Positions 29,738-39,900 of a stretch of 64,000 nt of DNA are shown here, piece after piece. Source of the stretch: Symbiodinium sp. CCMP2592 (taxonomy: Eukaryota; Sar; Dinophyceae; Suessiales; Symbiodiniaceae); NCBI GenBank assembly GCA_905221615.1, contig CAJNDT010004713.1:400001-464000 (forward strand), read 5' to 3'. The notes beneath the pieces were generated by a model. That model searched no databases. It had not been told where the DNA came from and saw nothing but the letters and a program-made list of their open reading frames with translations. The position numbers were made by a program, and so were the translations under genes. Positions within the stretch are counted from its first letter, which is position 1. Each line of letters starts with the position of its first letter.

Positions 29738-29845
29738 GTGAAGGATCAGGGGATGTAGTAACTGGGTTACAAGTAGGGTTATAGGCACAGTAACCCCAGC
29801 TAGAGGACTTATAACACTACGCAGAACTTACTTGCTAACTCCCCT
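29738..29845. mobile_element. Palindromic family A, copy 8 (degenerate)
   Basis: GTGAAGGATCAGGGGATGTA at the left; CTTGCTAACTCCCCTGG at the right. Recognisable but diverged. Confidence 0.5.
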
Positions 29846-30041
29846 GGCCTGAGCACTAAACCTCAAACCCTAAAGCCTACAGCTCGACACCCGACAACTA
29901 CAGCCTAAAGCCCGACACCTAAAGCCTATAGCCTTCAAGTAAGCTCTCTTTGACGAGGATCGCTGGTGCGGGTGGCAGCCGCAAGGGCAAAGCTCTGCCA
30001 AGTGGCCGGCCACGGGGGACGCTCTCCGCCAGCCAGGCATC

Positions 30042-30098
30042 GGGTTAGGGGTTTAGGGGTTTAGGGGTTTAGGGGTTTAGGGTTTAGGGTTTAGGCTT
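30042..30098 (-). repeat. TTTAGGG-oriented tract
   Basis: Seven units of TTTAGGG/TTTAGGGG. Confidence 0.85.
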
Positions 30099-30602
30099 TT
30101 AGGCGTTCCTTCTTCCTAGGTAGTGTTAGGGAGACCCCCTCAAGGGGATCCTTCTTGACCCTGATCGTAAAAAGGGACGTTATTGAGGGGGTCAATGTCC
30201 CTTCCGGGGTGGTATAAGTTCAGGCGATTTCTCCTGGGGTCTAGAAACTATTCCTCAAAGTGTCCTGCACGGCTTCTATGGGAGCTCTTCAAGAAGTTGT
30301 TTCGGGTTCTGGAACGGGTTCTGAGTAGAAGAGAGAGGAGTGTGTTGTAAGGTTCCTGTATAGGTTCTGCAGGGCATTATAAGCGTTTGTTTAGGGTTTA
30401 GGCTACCATCCCCCTCTTTGATTTAGCGCATGTTCCGTAGCGGTTTCTCACGTAATTAAATGAGTGTCCGGATGATGCTTGGATCGTACTACTTCTGTTA
30501 GGCTCGCTTAGTGTCTGAAGCTCCCTCGCAATGTTGCACGGGTTAAGACCGGGAACAGGTCTTCGGCCGTGAGCATTCTAGATCTGTGATGAGGAACCCA
30601 AA

Positions 30603-30700
30603 GACTCCAATATCCCTTAATTGAGGAATAGTCCTTAAATCATATAAAGGATCCTACTATGATTTAAGGAATATGCTTAAACTAAGGCATATTAGAGTCT
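30603..30700. mobile_element. Palindromic family D, copy 3
   Basis: GACTCCAATATCCCTTAATT at the left and GCATATTAGAGTC at the right. Inner arms AGTCCTTAAATCATAT and CTATGATTTAAGGAATATG pair well. Confidence 0.75.
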
Positions 30701-31073
30701 CTGGGAAACCCCTTGTCCGTAAAGGAGGCCTAGATTATGCCATCTCGGGCGTGACAACGGAGGGGTAGAAGCCCTCAGCCCTGATCCCAGAGGCCAAGAA
30801 CCCCAAACCCGAAGCCTTAAATCCTGAACCATAACCTTCAATCCTACCCTCCGAAACCTTGAACCCCAAATCCACAAGCCGTACATCCCTGTACAGGAGG
30901 ACCTGGACATGCTCGAAGATGGCAAGGGGAAATCCTAGACGAGCTTGTTCTGTCCTTCCGGAGCGCACCCGGTGCCCCCCCAAACCCTAAACCCTAAAAC
31001 GTTGAGCCCTGAGGCCCTACAGCCCAAAGGTGATCTTCATGCGGTTTAGAGTTTAGGGTGATTGCACGGTATA

Positions 31074-31103
31074 GGGCCAGTGCTTCTATAGAAGCACTGG
31101 CCC
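31074..31103. repeat. Perfect 30-base palindrome
   Basis: GGGCCAGTGCTTCTA is followed directly by its exact reverse complement, with no loop. Perfect palindromes of this size without a spacer are rare in this window. Confidence 0.95.
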
Positions 31104-31517
31104 AACACCACCCTAAAGCCCTGTACCTAAGGCTTGGCCCTAAACCTTGTACAGCCCCCAAAGCCCCACCACAGAGAACCCTTGTCACAAGCTCTTCAAG
31201 CCTTACAAACCCAATAGAGGACCTTCGCAAGAACCCTTTTACAAGACCTACTGTATATGCCCCTTATAGAAGGACCCTTGTAGCAACCCCCTAGAAGCCA
31301 TGAAGCCCTTTAACTGAACAAGGCTCAAACAAATGTTAGCCATGGTCTCGGGTTTGGGGGTTTACGGCTTGATGTGGGGTTTTTGAGCTTTCTAGGTTTT
31401 GGTACAGGGCTTCTCAGGGTTTTCGTCAAAAAAAAATGCTACGGGGTTTTCAAAGCTCCGCTCTATCGCGTGCAGGTTCAGCCTCAAGCTCTGAAAGGGT
31501 CTAGGGTACAGGGCACC

Positions 31518-31552
31518 TTTAGGGTTTAGGGTTTAGGGTTTAGGGTTTAGGG
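31518..31552 (-). repeat. TTTAGGG-oriented tract
   Basis: Five perfect TTTAGGG units. Confidence 0.9.
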
Positions 31553-31999
31553 ATGCTTAGTCAATGTTCCGGTCGCATCTGCTGTTCTTCTGACCATGAA
31601 AGGGAGTAGAGGTGCCTGAGGCTAGGCCACGATACTTCTCCGAGCTCGCGAAGAATATTTTGTTTCACCGCTTGCGCCGAGACCGCGCTAGACATCGAGT
31701 CCCCGAAGGAAAAAATCGGGCATGCGCAGAAATGCATCGGCTAGTGCAGCCCCGTAATCCATCAAACAAACCTGTTCCTTGGGGTTGAGGGTTCCAGGTC
31801 AAGGGTTCAGGAATTTAGGGTTGAAGCAGCAGTAGGCGGAATGATCATACGCAAATAACTCAGGAGGAATCAACAACCGCCAAGCAGGGCTGCAAGACAT
31901 CTTCCAAGCCGGAAGCCCGAAAACCATCTCCTCAACGAGTGCATCAAGGGTGCAGTCCTGATTGGGGTTTTGGGGTTCAACTTCCGTCTTAGTAAATGC

Positions 32000-32103
32000 T
32001 ACGGTTTATGATATAAATCCTGCATGACCCACAATAAGGAGCATCCCGTAATTCTCATAGTTTAGGGTCCTTAAGGTAATGCAGGATTTATATCATCACG
32101 TAG
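32000..32103. mobile_element. Palindromic family B, copy
   Basis: TACGGTTTATGATATAAATCC at the left, GGATTTATATCATCACGTA at the right, with long complementary arms around GGAGCATCCC. Confidence 0.75.
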
Positions 32104-32644
32104 GATTCGGCTTTTGGGCCTTCCTTGTTTGTTCAGAGTTTTGTCGAGCACCATAGCCTCGATCCCAAACGTCGAAATCTCGACGCCAGACCTGATGCCT
32201 TAAGCCGTATAGAACCCCTTAAAGCTAAAGGAGCTCTTAAAGGAGCCTAAATCCTAAACCATCGGTCCTAAACCCTCAACCTCAAACCCAAAACACGCAA
32301 GCTTGACCCCTAAACCCAAAGCCTAATCCTAAACCCTATAGTGCCCCACAGAAACCCACTAAAGACCCCAAGGTTCACAAAGATGTCAAGCCATAAACCT
32401 TGCGTTGCGTTCAGCTTCGATTTTGGCTTTAGCGGTCTTCCATGGCGACCATGCTCCAAGAAGCAGCCTCCGCGGCTAAGCACGCTGGGAACCTTAAGGC
32501 AGCGGTCTGTTTGGGGTTACCCGGAGACGCCTTTAAAGGAATCCGGAAGGGATCCTTAAGGGTTCCTTTGAGGGATCTATGAGGTTTAGGGGTCTAGGGG
32601 TTTCGGGTTTAAGGTTTAGCGATTCCGAAATACCCAAGAAATTC

Positions 32645-32749
32645 AGAGAGCCCAATACCACTTGATTAAGAAATATGCCTTAAACTATGAGGGGGTTGAT
32701 ATTATGATTCAAGCTATATTCCTTAGTTAAGGGGTCTTTGGGCTCTCTG
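32645..32749. mobile_element. Palindromic family D, copy 4
   Basis: AGAGAGCCCAATACCACTTG at the left and AAGGGGTCTTTGGGCTCTCT at the right. The outer ends extend further than in the other D copies. Confidence 0.65.
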
Positions 32750-33158
32750 GGTTCGCATGAAGCCCTAAACCCTAAACCCTAAACCTGACGAAGCAACTTG
32801 CAGCAAGTTGTAGATATCTTCTTTACATGTGTATGTACACGTTCTCTGAGGATGCATATGATATGTCGTCCTTTGTTTCGCTCTTTGTCGGCAGGCTTTC
32901 GCCCGCATCCCTGCAAAACCGTATTCTAACTACAAAAGCAAATTTTCTCGGTATCACAATTGTCAACTCCTCCAAAAAACACTACTCACATTATTTCGGA
33001 CCATAATAACGCCAGGAATGGCGTGGGAGGAGTTCTGCCCTTAAAGACTTTCCCAACCTTTCAGGCACTCCATAAATATCTATCAACATCACACGGGCAA
33101 ACTTGTAGAGGAGGTAGGCCCTGAAACCCAAACCCTGAACCCTAAGCTTTGCAAGCCT

Positions 33159-33275
33159 TACTTAAAAGATCGTGGGAAACCGTAAGCAATCAGGGCTGCG
33201 AAAAAGGTAACTATACTTATAATTACTTAACCCCAATCAAGGTACTAATAACCTTACTTGCTAAGTCCCATACAT
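33159..33275. mobile_element. Palindromic family A, copy 9 (degenerate)
   Basis: ACTTAAAAGATCGTGGGAA at the left, CCTTACTTGCTAAGTCCCAT at the right; the terminal GATCC is altered. Confidence 0.55.
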
Positions 33276-34157
33276 CCCTTATAAAACCCTTATAGATCCC
33301 CGTAAGGAACTCTTTAAGGAACTTGACTTACGAAGTCCCAACCGTACTGCGAGGCTGATGAGGTGTCCTGGAAGACGAAGCTCTCCTTCTTTGTGAACCT
33401 TGGGCTCTTGAGTGGGTTTCTGTGGGGCACTGTAGGGTTTGGGATTCCGTTGATTTCGGATTAGTTTTTGGGTTTCGGGATCAAGCTTGAGGGTCTGGGT
33501 TCAGGTTTAAGGTTGAGGGTTTAGGGCCTAGGGTTTAGGATTTAGGGTCCTTTAAGGGCTCCTTTAAGGGGTTCTATACGGCTTAAGGCCTCAAGGTTGA
33601 GGGTTTAGGGCCTTGGGTTTGGGGTCTGGGCTGCATCGGGCGCTTACGGGGCTTTGTGCGTCTTTTGTCGGGTCTTTGTGGGGGTGTTGAATTTTTTAGT
33701 TCAATCTGAGTCGACAGTTTGCAGAACTTTGCGCTCTCTATCGCAATGAAGGAGTATTTGGAGGGGTCTAGAGCGTTGGTGAGTGTACTAGCCTTCATTG
33801 TTGGGGCGCTGGGACAGAGCCGCACCCCAAAGTACAGCCTCTTTCTTTGTTCCAGGCCCTCAGCCCGAAACCCTAAGCCCTAAACCTTAAACCCAAAGCA
33901 CTAGACCCTTAAGACTAAATGCCAAACGTTTGCCCTAAACCCTAAACCATACTCGCCAGAAGGCTCGAACACCTGAAAGCCTAACCCTAAACCGCAAGTC
34001 ACAAGCTGTCGCGCTGTCCATGCATGGGATCGGGGTTCTATAGGGCTATAGGATTTACTGTACGGAGTTTATGTGGTTCACCACGAGGGTTACAGTCAGG
34101 GCTCTGTAGGGTTACGACGCGAAGTTTGGGTCTTAAGGGTTTGGGGTTTAGAGTAAC

Positions 34158-34292
34158 TACTTGAAGGATCAGGGCAATTGGTAAGTTGTTTTTTTTTCAT
34201 GTAGGGTTTTAGATACAGTAACGGTAACGTCAGTTCAAGGATTTTTAGCCTTACTTATAACCCGCTTACTTAGTCCCCTGCGGCTTCAAGTA
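34158..34292. mobile_element. Palindromic family A, copy 10 (diverged, expanded)
   Basis: CTACTTGAAGGATCAGGGCAA at the left and CTTACTTAGTCCCCTGCGGC with TTCAAGTAG at the right. A run of T enlarges the left arm. Confidence 0.5.
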
Positions 34293-34299
34293 GGGTTTA

Positions 34300-34633
34300 C
34301 TGGATTTGCGGAAATTTGTTACAAGAAGGGTTTCAGTCACCTAGCTACGGGTGCTGTGTATAACACAAAGGTTGCGGCGTCAACCGCGACCGCGCGGCGA
34401 CAGCGGATTGAGGGTTTGCACCGTGCTTAGGGAAATAGTGTTTTTTTTCGGCATTTTTGCGCATTTGTGTTTGGAAGTGTGCGGAGCCACTCGTCAAAAG
34501 TGTCGTTTTTCCACGACGTTGAAGACCAATGTGCAGAAAACATTGGCTGGCGTGGCATTTTCGCAACACACTGTTCGAGCACCTTGAAGTGAACACTTTA
34601 TCAGGCTGTTTTTGTGTGTTTTGTACTGTTGTT
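34300..34633. other. Unassigned sequence
   Basis: No gene or repeat is recognisable. The paired open frames at 34345-34596 on both strands have no familiar motif. Confidence 0.4.
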
Positions 34634-34830
34634 CTTGTTGTGGTGGTGGTGGTGGTGCTGCTGCTGCTGCTGGTGCTGGTGCTGGTGCTGGTGCTGGTGC
34701 TGGTGCTGGTGCTGGTGCTGGTGGTTGTGGTTGTGGTGCTGGTGGTTGTGGTAGTGGTGCTGGTGGTGGTGGTGGTCGTTCGTTCTTCTTCTTCTTGTTG
34801 TTGTTGTTGCCGCTCTTCTTCTTGTTGTTT
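34634..34830 (+). repeat. GGT, GCT and TTC trinucleotide tract
   Basis: (GGT)n, (GCT)n, (GGTGCT)n, mixed GGTTGT and finally TTC/TTG units lie in series. Frames through it give homopolymer-like peptides. Confidence 0.95.
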
Positions 34831-34939
34831 TGAGCTTGAAGGCTTCGCAGAAGTCTGTGGTTGTTGTTACGAGCTTCAGGGCTTCACGCAACTCTAGGAG
34901 ACTTGTTTACTGCGCTTTGCTCGCTTTGTGTGCCAAAGC

Positions 34940-35005
34940 TCCTAGCGCAACAAAGGCATCAGCAGCAGGAGAGATAAAGGCCAGCAGGCATCAGCAGTAG
35001 GAGAG
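34940..35005 (+). repeat. Short direct repeat
   Basis: GGCATCAGCAG followed by AGGAGAG occurs twice, with spacer AAAGGCCAGCA, about 35 bases apart. Confidence 0.6.
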
Positions 35006-35090
35006 CTAGTCTGAACATAAAGCACTAAAGGGCAGCAGGCGTAGTAGTAGAACTGCTAAAAGTAGAACAGGTTCGTCATTAAGCCCCCCC

Positions 35091-35349
35091 TGTGCCGATA
35101 CACCCACAAGGATATGCTCCTTGGTAGGAGGTGTATGACCAGTTTATTCCCTAAGGATCAAAGGGCAGCGCCCTGCACACGGACAGTAGTTGTTTTGTCT
35201 TGCTACGCAAGGAGAGCTTGTCTTGTCTCAATATGGTAAAAACCACTGTGAGCCAATGGGCAGCGGAATGTATATGTATGAGCATGCAGCCATTGCTGTA
35301 GGTACCTGTTAGAGCTACCCCTTTAGAGGTTTATGGTTTCAAACAGACA
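35091..35349 (-). repeat. 3' LTR of copy 2 (inner boundary approximate)
   Basis: It ends with TATCGGCACA (on the - strand), against TATCGGCTCA in copy 1. The flank on the + strand side is a run of seven C. Confidence 0.65.
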
Positions 35350-35640
35350 CTAATTTTCTTTTACCGTAAGCATGGCCGCACATTCACACATATACTGTTA
35401 TGCCCACTGTCACAGTTGCGGAGTTTGGACTCATGATAAAAACAGCATATTGTTTATGCTAGGTAGCACTGAAGTACACTGCTGAGGACACTCCTTTTGC
35501 ACACACTCATGCATGTTGGTCAGAGAGATCGTCTGTACAAGATCATGTCTGGTGATATTTTCTACATCGAATTATGCAGCCCTTCACTTTGCTCTTGTTA
35601 GAGCTTTGTGAGTCACTGTTGTGAAACTCTGAGATTTTCC

Positions 35641-35674
35641 TTATCTCAGATTTGGATCCAGGTTTGGATCATAG
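35641..35674 (-). CDS. Retroelement ORF4 C-terminus, copy 2 (cut by assembly gap)
   Basis: The stop codon at 35643-35641 and ten upstream codons (YDPNLDPNLR) are identical to the end of ORF4 in copy 1. The frame continues into the N run. Confidence 0.85.
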
Positions 35675-35774
35675 NNNNNNNNNNNNNNNNNNNNNNNNNN
35701 NNNNNNNNNNNNNNNNNNNNNNNNNNNNNNNNNNNNNNNNNNNNNNNNNNNNNNNNNNNNNNNNNNNNNNNNNN
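35675..35774. other. Assembly gap, 100 N
   Basis: Exactly 100 N, the usual placeholder for a gap of unknown size. The sequence to its right does not continue the retroelement. Confidence 1.
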
Positions 35775-36110
35775 TGAATTTTTAGAGTTGAACGATCCTT
35801 TATAAAAGAATCCGATTCTAAATTCTTTCTTAATATCTCATTTATATGAAATAATCAAGTATCATTAATCCATTTCTATTTTTGATTTCGTTATTATTGG
35901 CTCTTGTACGCTGTTTATGCTATTACCGGCTCTTGTACGCTGTTACCGGTCAGTTTGTTAAATTTTTTGGTTTCCTCAATTAGTATCATTATTACCGCAA
36001 TTTCAAACATCATATTTAATATTAATTTTATTCTCGATATCGTCGTTATCCTTATCATCATTATTATCATGACATCATCATTAATATCATTATCCCCGTG
36101 ATCATCAATG
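35775..36110. other. AT-rich stretch at the start of contig 2
   Basis: Strongly AT-rich and unlike everything to its left. It contains a short direct repeat GGCTCTTGTACGCTGTT (35899 and 35927) and then ATT/ATC-rich low-complexity sequence. No gene is recognised. Confidence 0.6.
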
Positions 36111-38962
36111 TTCCAATCGTGATCTGTTTCTTATCGTCATCATTCATCACCCTGTTCGTCATCCTGGGCACCCTCGAAGTCAACCTCACGACAAAACGTG
36201 CGCAAGGCATCCGAAAGCCTGACCGTGGCACCTCGTCGCAAAGGTTCCTGCTGCGTCATCGCTGGACAAGAAATCAGAGCACTCACCAAGCTTCAGATTA
36301 CCATCCAGTGTCAAGGCATTCAATGACGGACGTTGGGCCCCGCAACGACATCTCGCAAGTACCTGAAACGTATCCCAAGCTCAAGCTCAAATGTGCATTG
36401 GCCACTGTTTTGCAGCCGGCAGCTCAGTGGGACCGGAAAGCAATCTGGATCATCGTTAAAGCAAGGCCAGGCATTTGTTTGGCTTACACAACCGGCTGAG
36501 GATGGGCGCCGGTGGGAGCTTCCTGCACCGCCGGCACATGGGAAGGTCAACGGCCACGGACTTCAACAGCAAGGAGCCCTAAAACTCTCATCTAGAGGGA
36601 GCTCTGGCACTACAATTTCCTTCGGAAGATCCTTCTCCATGGGCGCCAGCCGAATCAGGAGCTCGGCTGTGATTCGTTTGGGGTCTGTCATAAACTTGCG
36701 TGCTCCAGAAGGAACTCTAGGCCCGATGCTGACAGAACACACACCCTTGACTTTCCGGCCTTAAGTTGAGTCTGTTTATTCAAACCCAGTTGTGCTGGTT
36801 CGAGGACCTGCCGTTGAGATTTGTAAGTGGCGCGGGCAGTAATGCAGGTATGCAGTGGTACCAGCAATAGCGATAGTTAACTCACTTCACTAGCAGCAGT
36901 CGTCGGCTGGCAGCAGGTTCGCAACAGCAGCAGCAACAGGAGGCAGCAAAAGTACCTACACCGCCACCACCATCAGCAATAGCAGGCCTTGTTTGTGTAA
37001 TCATTCCAAGCAGCCCTACGCTCCAGGTCGCGGGGTTTCTCCTGTTCTTGCAGCTGGTTTTGCTGGTTGTTCGAATTTCAGATTTGGCACTGCAGGCGCT
37101 GTTGGCCCAAGGCCAGTAGAAGGACAACTCGACATGACATCAACTTTGACCCCTAGTGTCAATGGAACATCCTTTTTCCTCAAGGAGAGAGTTCAAAGCC
37201 CAGACCTGAACACCAAAACCCGACCCAAAACCTGCAAAACCTTGGCCATGAGCCAAATTCACTCAACACTCGAGAAGCACGTCCTCCACCCTGAATAGTT
37301 CACCTCTGCCTCTGAGCCTTCCAATCCGAAACCCCAGCCCTCGAAAACCCGGCACAATACTGAAGGCGTTTGGGATATTGGGCCGAGCACTTTGGAGTTC
37401 ATAGCATGCTTACGTTTACGGTTCAGGAAACTCGTCCCCAAAAAATTTCGCAGCAAGCTCCAGCTTTGGCCAGGCAGGCGGAATGGTGTATTAGCTTGCG
37501 GGCGCACCCCCCGACCAATTTCGGGTTGAAGTCACTGCCCGTGCTAAGCAGGCTATTCACATATTCTCGAGACCTTTATTCGGATTAAACAAACCCCAAC
37601 TCCGTCGTCAATTTCCTAAACTCAACCCTCAGCGGCCTGAAGCCTTGACCCTCAGAACGAAACTCGCATCCACTTGGAAAGGCATGTGGCCTCTCAGGTC
37701 CTAGGCAAGCCGAGAACCATTACAAGCTTGGTATATTACAATTCTGTACTCATAAGGAACAACGTCATGCGTGGATTTCGGGTTGCAAGGGCTTTGCTCT
37801 CTTACAGTAACTATCCCACTCCACCTCCAAACCGTCAAGCAAACTATAAGTGCCAAGTCCTATGAGCAACTCCACAGCCCGAAACTTGAACATAAATCGG
37901 AAACACCCTGGCTCGAATCCCGAAGCTAGAATGTGTGCCACCAGAGAGTGGGGGGGGCGCCGCGAACAGAAGGCTTCAGAGCAGGGCCCTCGAATACATC
38001 GAGGGCGATCGTCGGGCCACCCACGCAAACAAGGCAATGGGGTCCTACGCCTACGGCTTGGGGACTAGGCCTTGTGCATCGCATTGTCCGAGCGACGGTC
38101 GAACTGAGGCTTGAAATGTTTGGTGGGTGAGGAGTAGGTGACTACATAGAAAGAAGTCTCACTGATGAGCTTGGAGTGCTTCGTACACCTGGCGCTGAGG
38201 CACTCAAATACTTGAGAACGCTTGAATGTATCGCATAATATTCGTGGCCTTTGCGTGCTGGGCAGAGTAAGGGAGCGTAAGGGGCCCGATTGCCGTTACA
38301 CCAGCTCCAGGGAGTGCATGTCTTTCATAGTGTTGAGTGAATCCACACGGATCAAGAGAGATCTCGGTTCTGAGCACCAGAAGCGCTTCGCAAAGACGGC
38401 AGTTTAGCCGTCCAAGTTAGGGCGCCGGCCTCCAGTGCCGAAGTCCGCACCTCTTCATCGTCGGCTTTCTTGAGGGCCTGTCTCAGAATGCTTCTGCCGT
38501 GGGAAGATCTCGAGAAGTCGGATAGCATGGAGGCTAGGGATCAAGCTCTCGTGGCTTGTCTGTTTTTTGGAAGCGACCCGGCAAAGACTGTGGCACCACG
38601 ATGCCCTGCACCCACGGCAATTCAAGACCCCGGAGCCGTTATGCTGCAACTTCACCTGTCGATCCCCTGCATCACAGGCTTGCACGACACCGAAGCCGGC
38701 CACGAGCCATGTCGCGCAAGTGGAGCTGATTTGAGGTTGGATCTGGGTGGACACGCATGGTAAGACTTCGTACTTGCCGGCACTCGCCACAAGGGAGGAA
38801 GTGCTTTAGTTGACTCAGCCTGGAAGACGAGGAGCGGTTGTCATCCTTTCTCCATCAGCCCTTGTGCTTGACTTGCAGAAGCCACCCGAAAACTGGCGCT
38901 CCATCGCGTCAACTTCGAGTTGCTTCGGATGCTACAACCCTTATCCGGCTTGGGTTTACAGG
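36111..38962. other. Unassigned sequence
   Basis: Short overlapping frames on both strands, none with a motif I recognise. Isolated short GCA/GCT runs occur near 36890-36975. Confidence 0.4.
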
Positions 38963-39900
38963 TCACTCTAAAAGCGAAAGTCCACGCCAAAGCTTTGCCT
39001 GGAGCTTGTCGATGGCGCCGGCTTTTATCGCCAGTTTCGCATACCTCAGGTCTCCAAGTTTGCGATTTGCACCCGAGAGACGTGCAAACTTTAGCTTGAG
39101 CTCCAGTCCTCTGATTGGAACCCAGTCCAAGTTCTCGCAGATGCTGTAAGGTAGGTTTGCATTGAATGGGCTTCTTGATATCGTTTAGCGGACCATTGAA
39201 GCACATACCTTTGATTCGCCCTGCGAAGCAATTTTCGCTCTGAAGCTCCCCGACTTTTTCACCACCATACCACAAGACTCTTAGAAGGTATGCGAAAGGA
39301 ACACCTAGGCGGTTAGGATCTTGGATGATTCTCAAACCCTGGATTTAGGATTTGGCTTTACATTCTTTGCAAGTGCTCCACATTCTGTGTGACCCGGCCG
39401 ACCTGGCCGAGTATCAGTGAAACGTCGACAGCTGCAGAAAACCCCGAACCGTCATAAGATCGAAAGGCTCTGCGATGGTTTCGCCATCCTCGGTTTCGAC
39501 CATGTCCTGCAGGTTGAGCACGGCCTCAGAGCTTCGCCACAAGCTTGTAACTTTTGCAGCCCTTGCTGAAGGTGTCAAAAATTATGCGTGGAAACCCGAA
39601 GCCAGCCCACAAAGCAGAGCTGGATGTCAGACTAGGTGAACAAGCTTTCGAACTGGATTTGCTCTCCTGACTTGGTACCATTTAATTTCGGTTGATGGCT
39701 CCTTCACTGGAACAACAGCTTCTCTCAGGTACTTGTAGCAACCATGCCAAGGCAGACTGACGATCCCTGGATTGTAAGTCGCTAGATCACGAAGCCTCAA
39801 GCTTGCAGCTGTCGAACGAGTGTCTCGCTACCAGCAACATGTAAGGGCTCCAGTCTCAATTGTCGCTCTGTAGCTCTGGCTCATGATGAGCTTGTACTGG
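38963..39900 (-). pseudogene. Broken or intron-split coding region of unknown function
   Basis: Translating the - strand gives a series of protein-like segments in changing frames, read from 39900 down: SQSYRATIETGALT; a stop-free stretch at 39827-39627 with YNPGIVSLPWHGCYKYL, VPVKEPSTEIKWYQVRR; then about 39588-39414 with LQDMVETEDGETIAEPFDLM and TVRGFLQL; DVSLILGQVGRVTQNVEHL; then near 39335-39150 RIIQDPNRLGVPFAYLLRVL and GRIKGMCFNGPLNDIKKPI; and finally 39145-38963 with LKLKFARLSGANRKLGDL. Amino-acid composition is balanced, unlike the repeat-derived frames nearby. Most segments lack an ATG and end at stops, so this is either a decayed gene or short exons. I do not recognise the family. 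Confidence 0.4.

Larger units (their letters stand above)
15450..34300. repeat. Zone of dispersed CCCTAAA-type repeats and palindromic elements
   Basis: Over about 19 kb, tracts built from CCCTAAA, CCCTGAA, CCCCAAA and CCCTAAG heptamers alternate with short unique stretches. Some tracts run as CCCTAAA and others as TTTAGGG on the + strand. The heptamer is the plant- and dinoflagellate-type telomere unit, but the tracts are short, degenerate and internal. Small palindromic elements (listed separately) lie between and within them, as does a recurrent motif around CCTTTAAAGGGATCTATAAG. No host gene is supported in the zone; the many short frames (GLGFRV-type peptides) are translations of the heptamers. 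Confidence 0.85.
35091..35674 (-). mobile_element. Second copy of the retroelement, 3' end only (copy 2)
   Basis: The reverse complement of this stretch matches 10987-11570 nearly end to end, with about two dozen substitutions and small indels by eye. It includes the last codons of ORF4, the 3' untranslated region, the polypurine-like signal (35344-35363) and the LTR, whose CA end corresponds to 35091. The remainder of the copy would lie in the gap or is missing. Opposite orientation and sequence differences show it is a separate insertion. Confidence 0.95.

Noticed and set aside
20101..29845. Regularly recurring palindromic units as a CRISPR array.
   Set aside because: Spacing is irregular, from hundreds of bases to kilobases; the units are hairpins with decayed variants and the genome is eukaryotic.
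35775..36110. The AT-rich stretch as plastid or mitochondrial DNA.
   Set aside because: No organelle gene or motif is recognisable; composition alone is not enough.
37908..37925. GGCTCGAATCCC resembles a tRNA T loop.
   Set aside because: It lacks the GTTC core, and no cloverleaf can be drawn around it.
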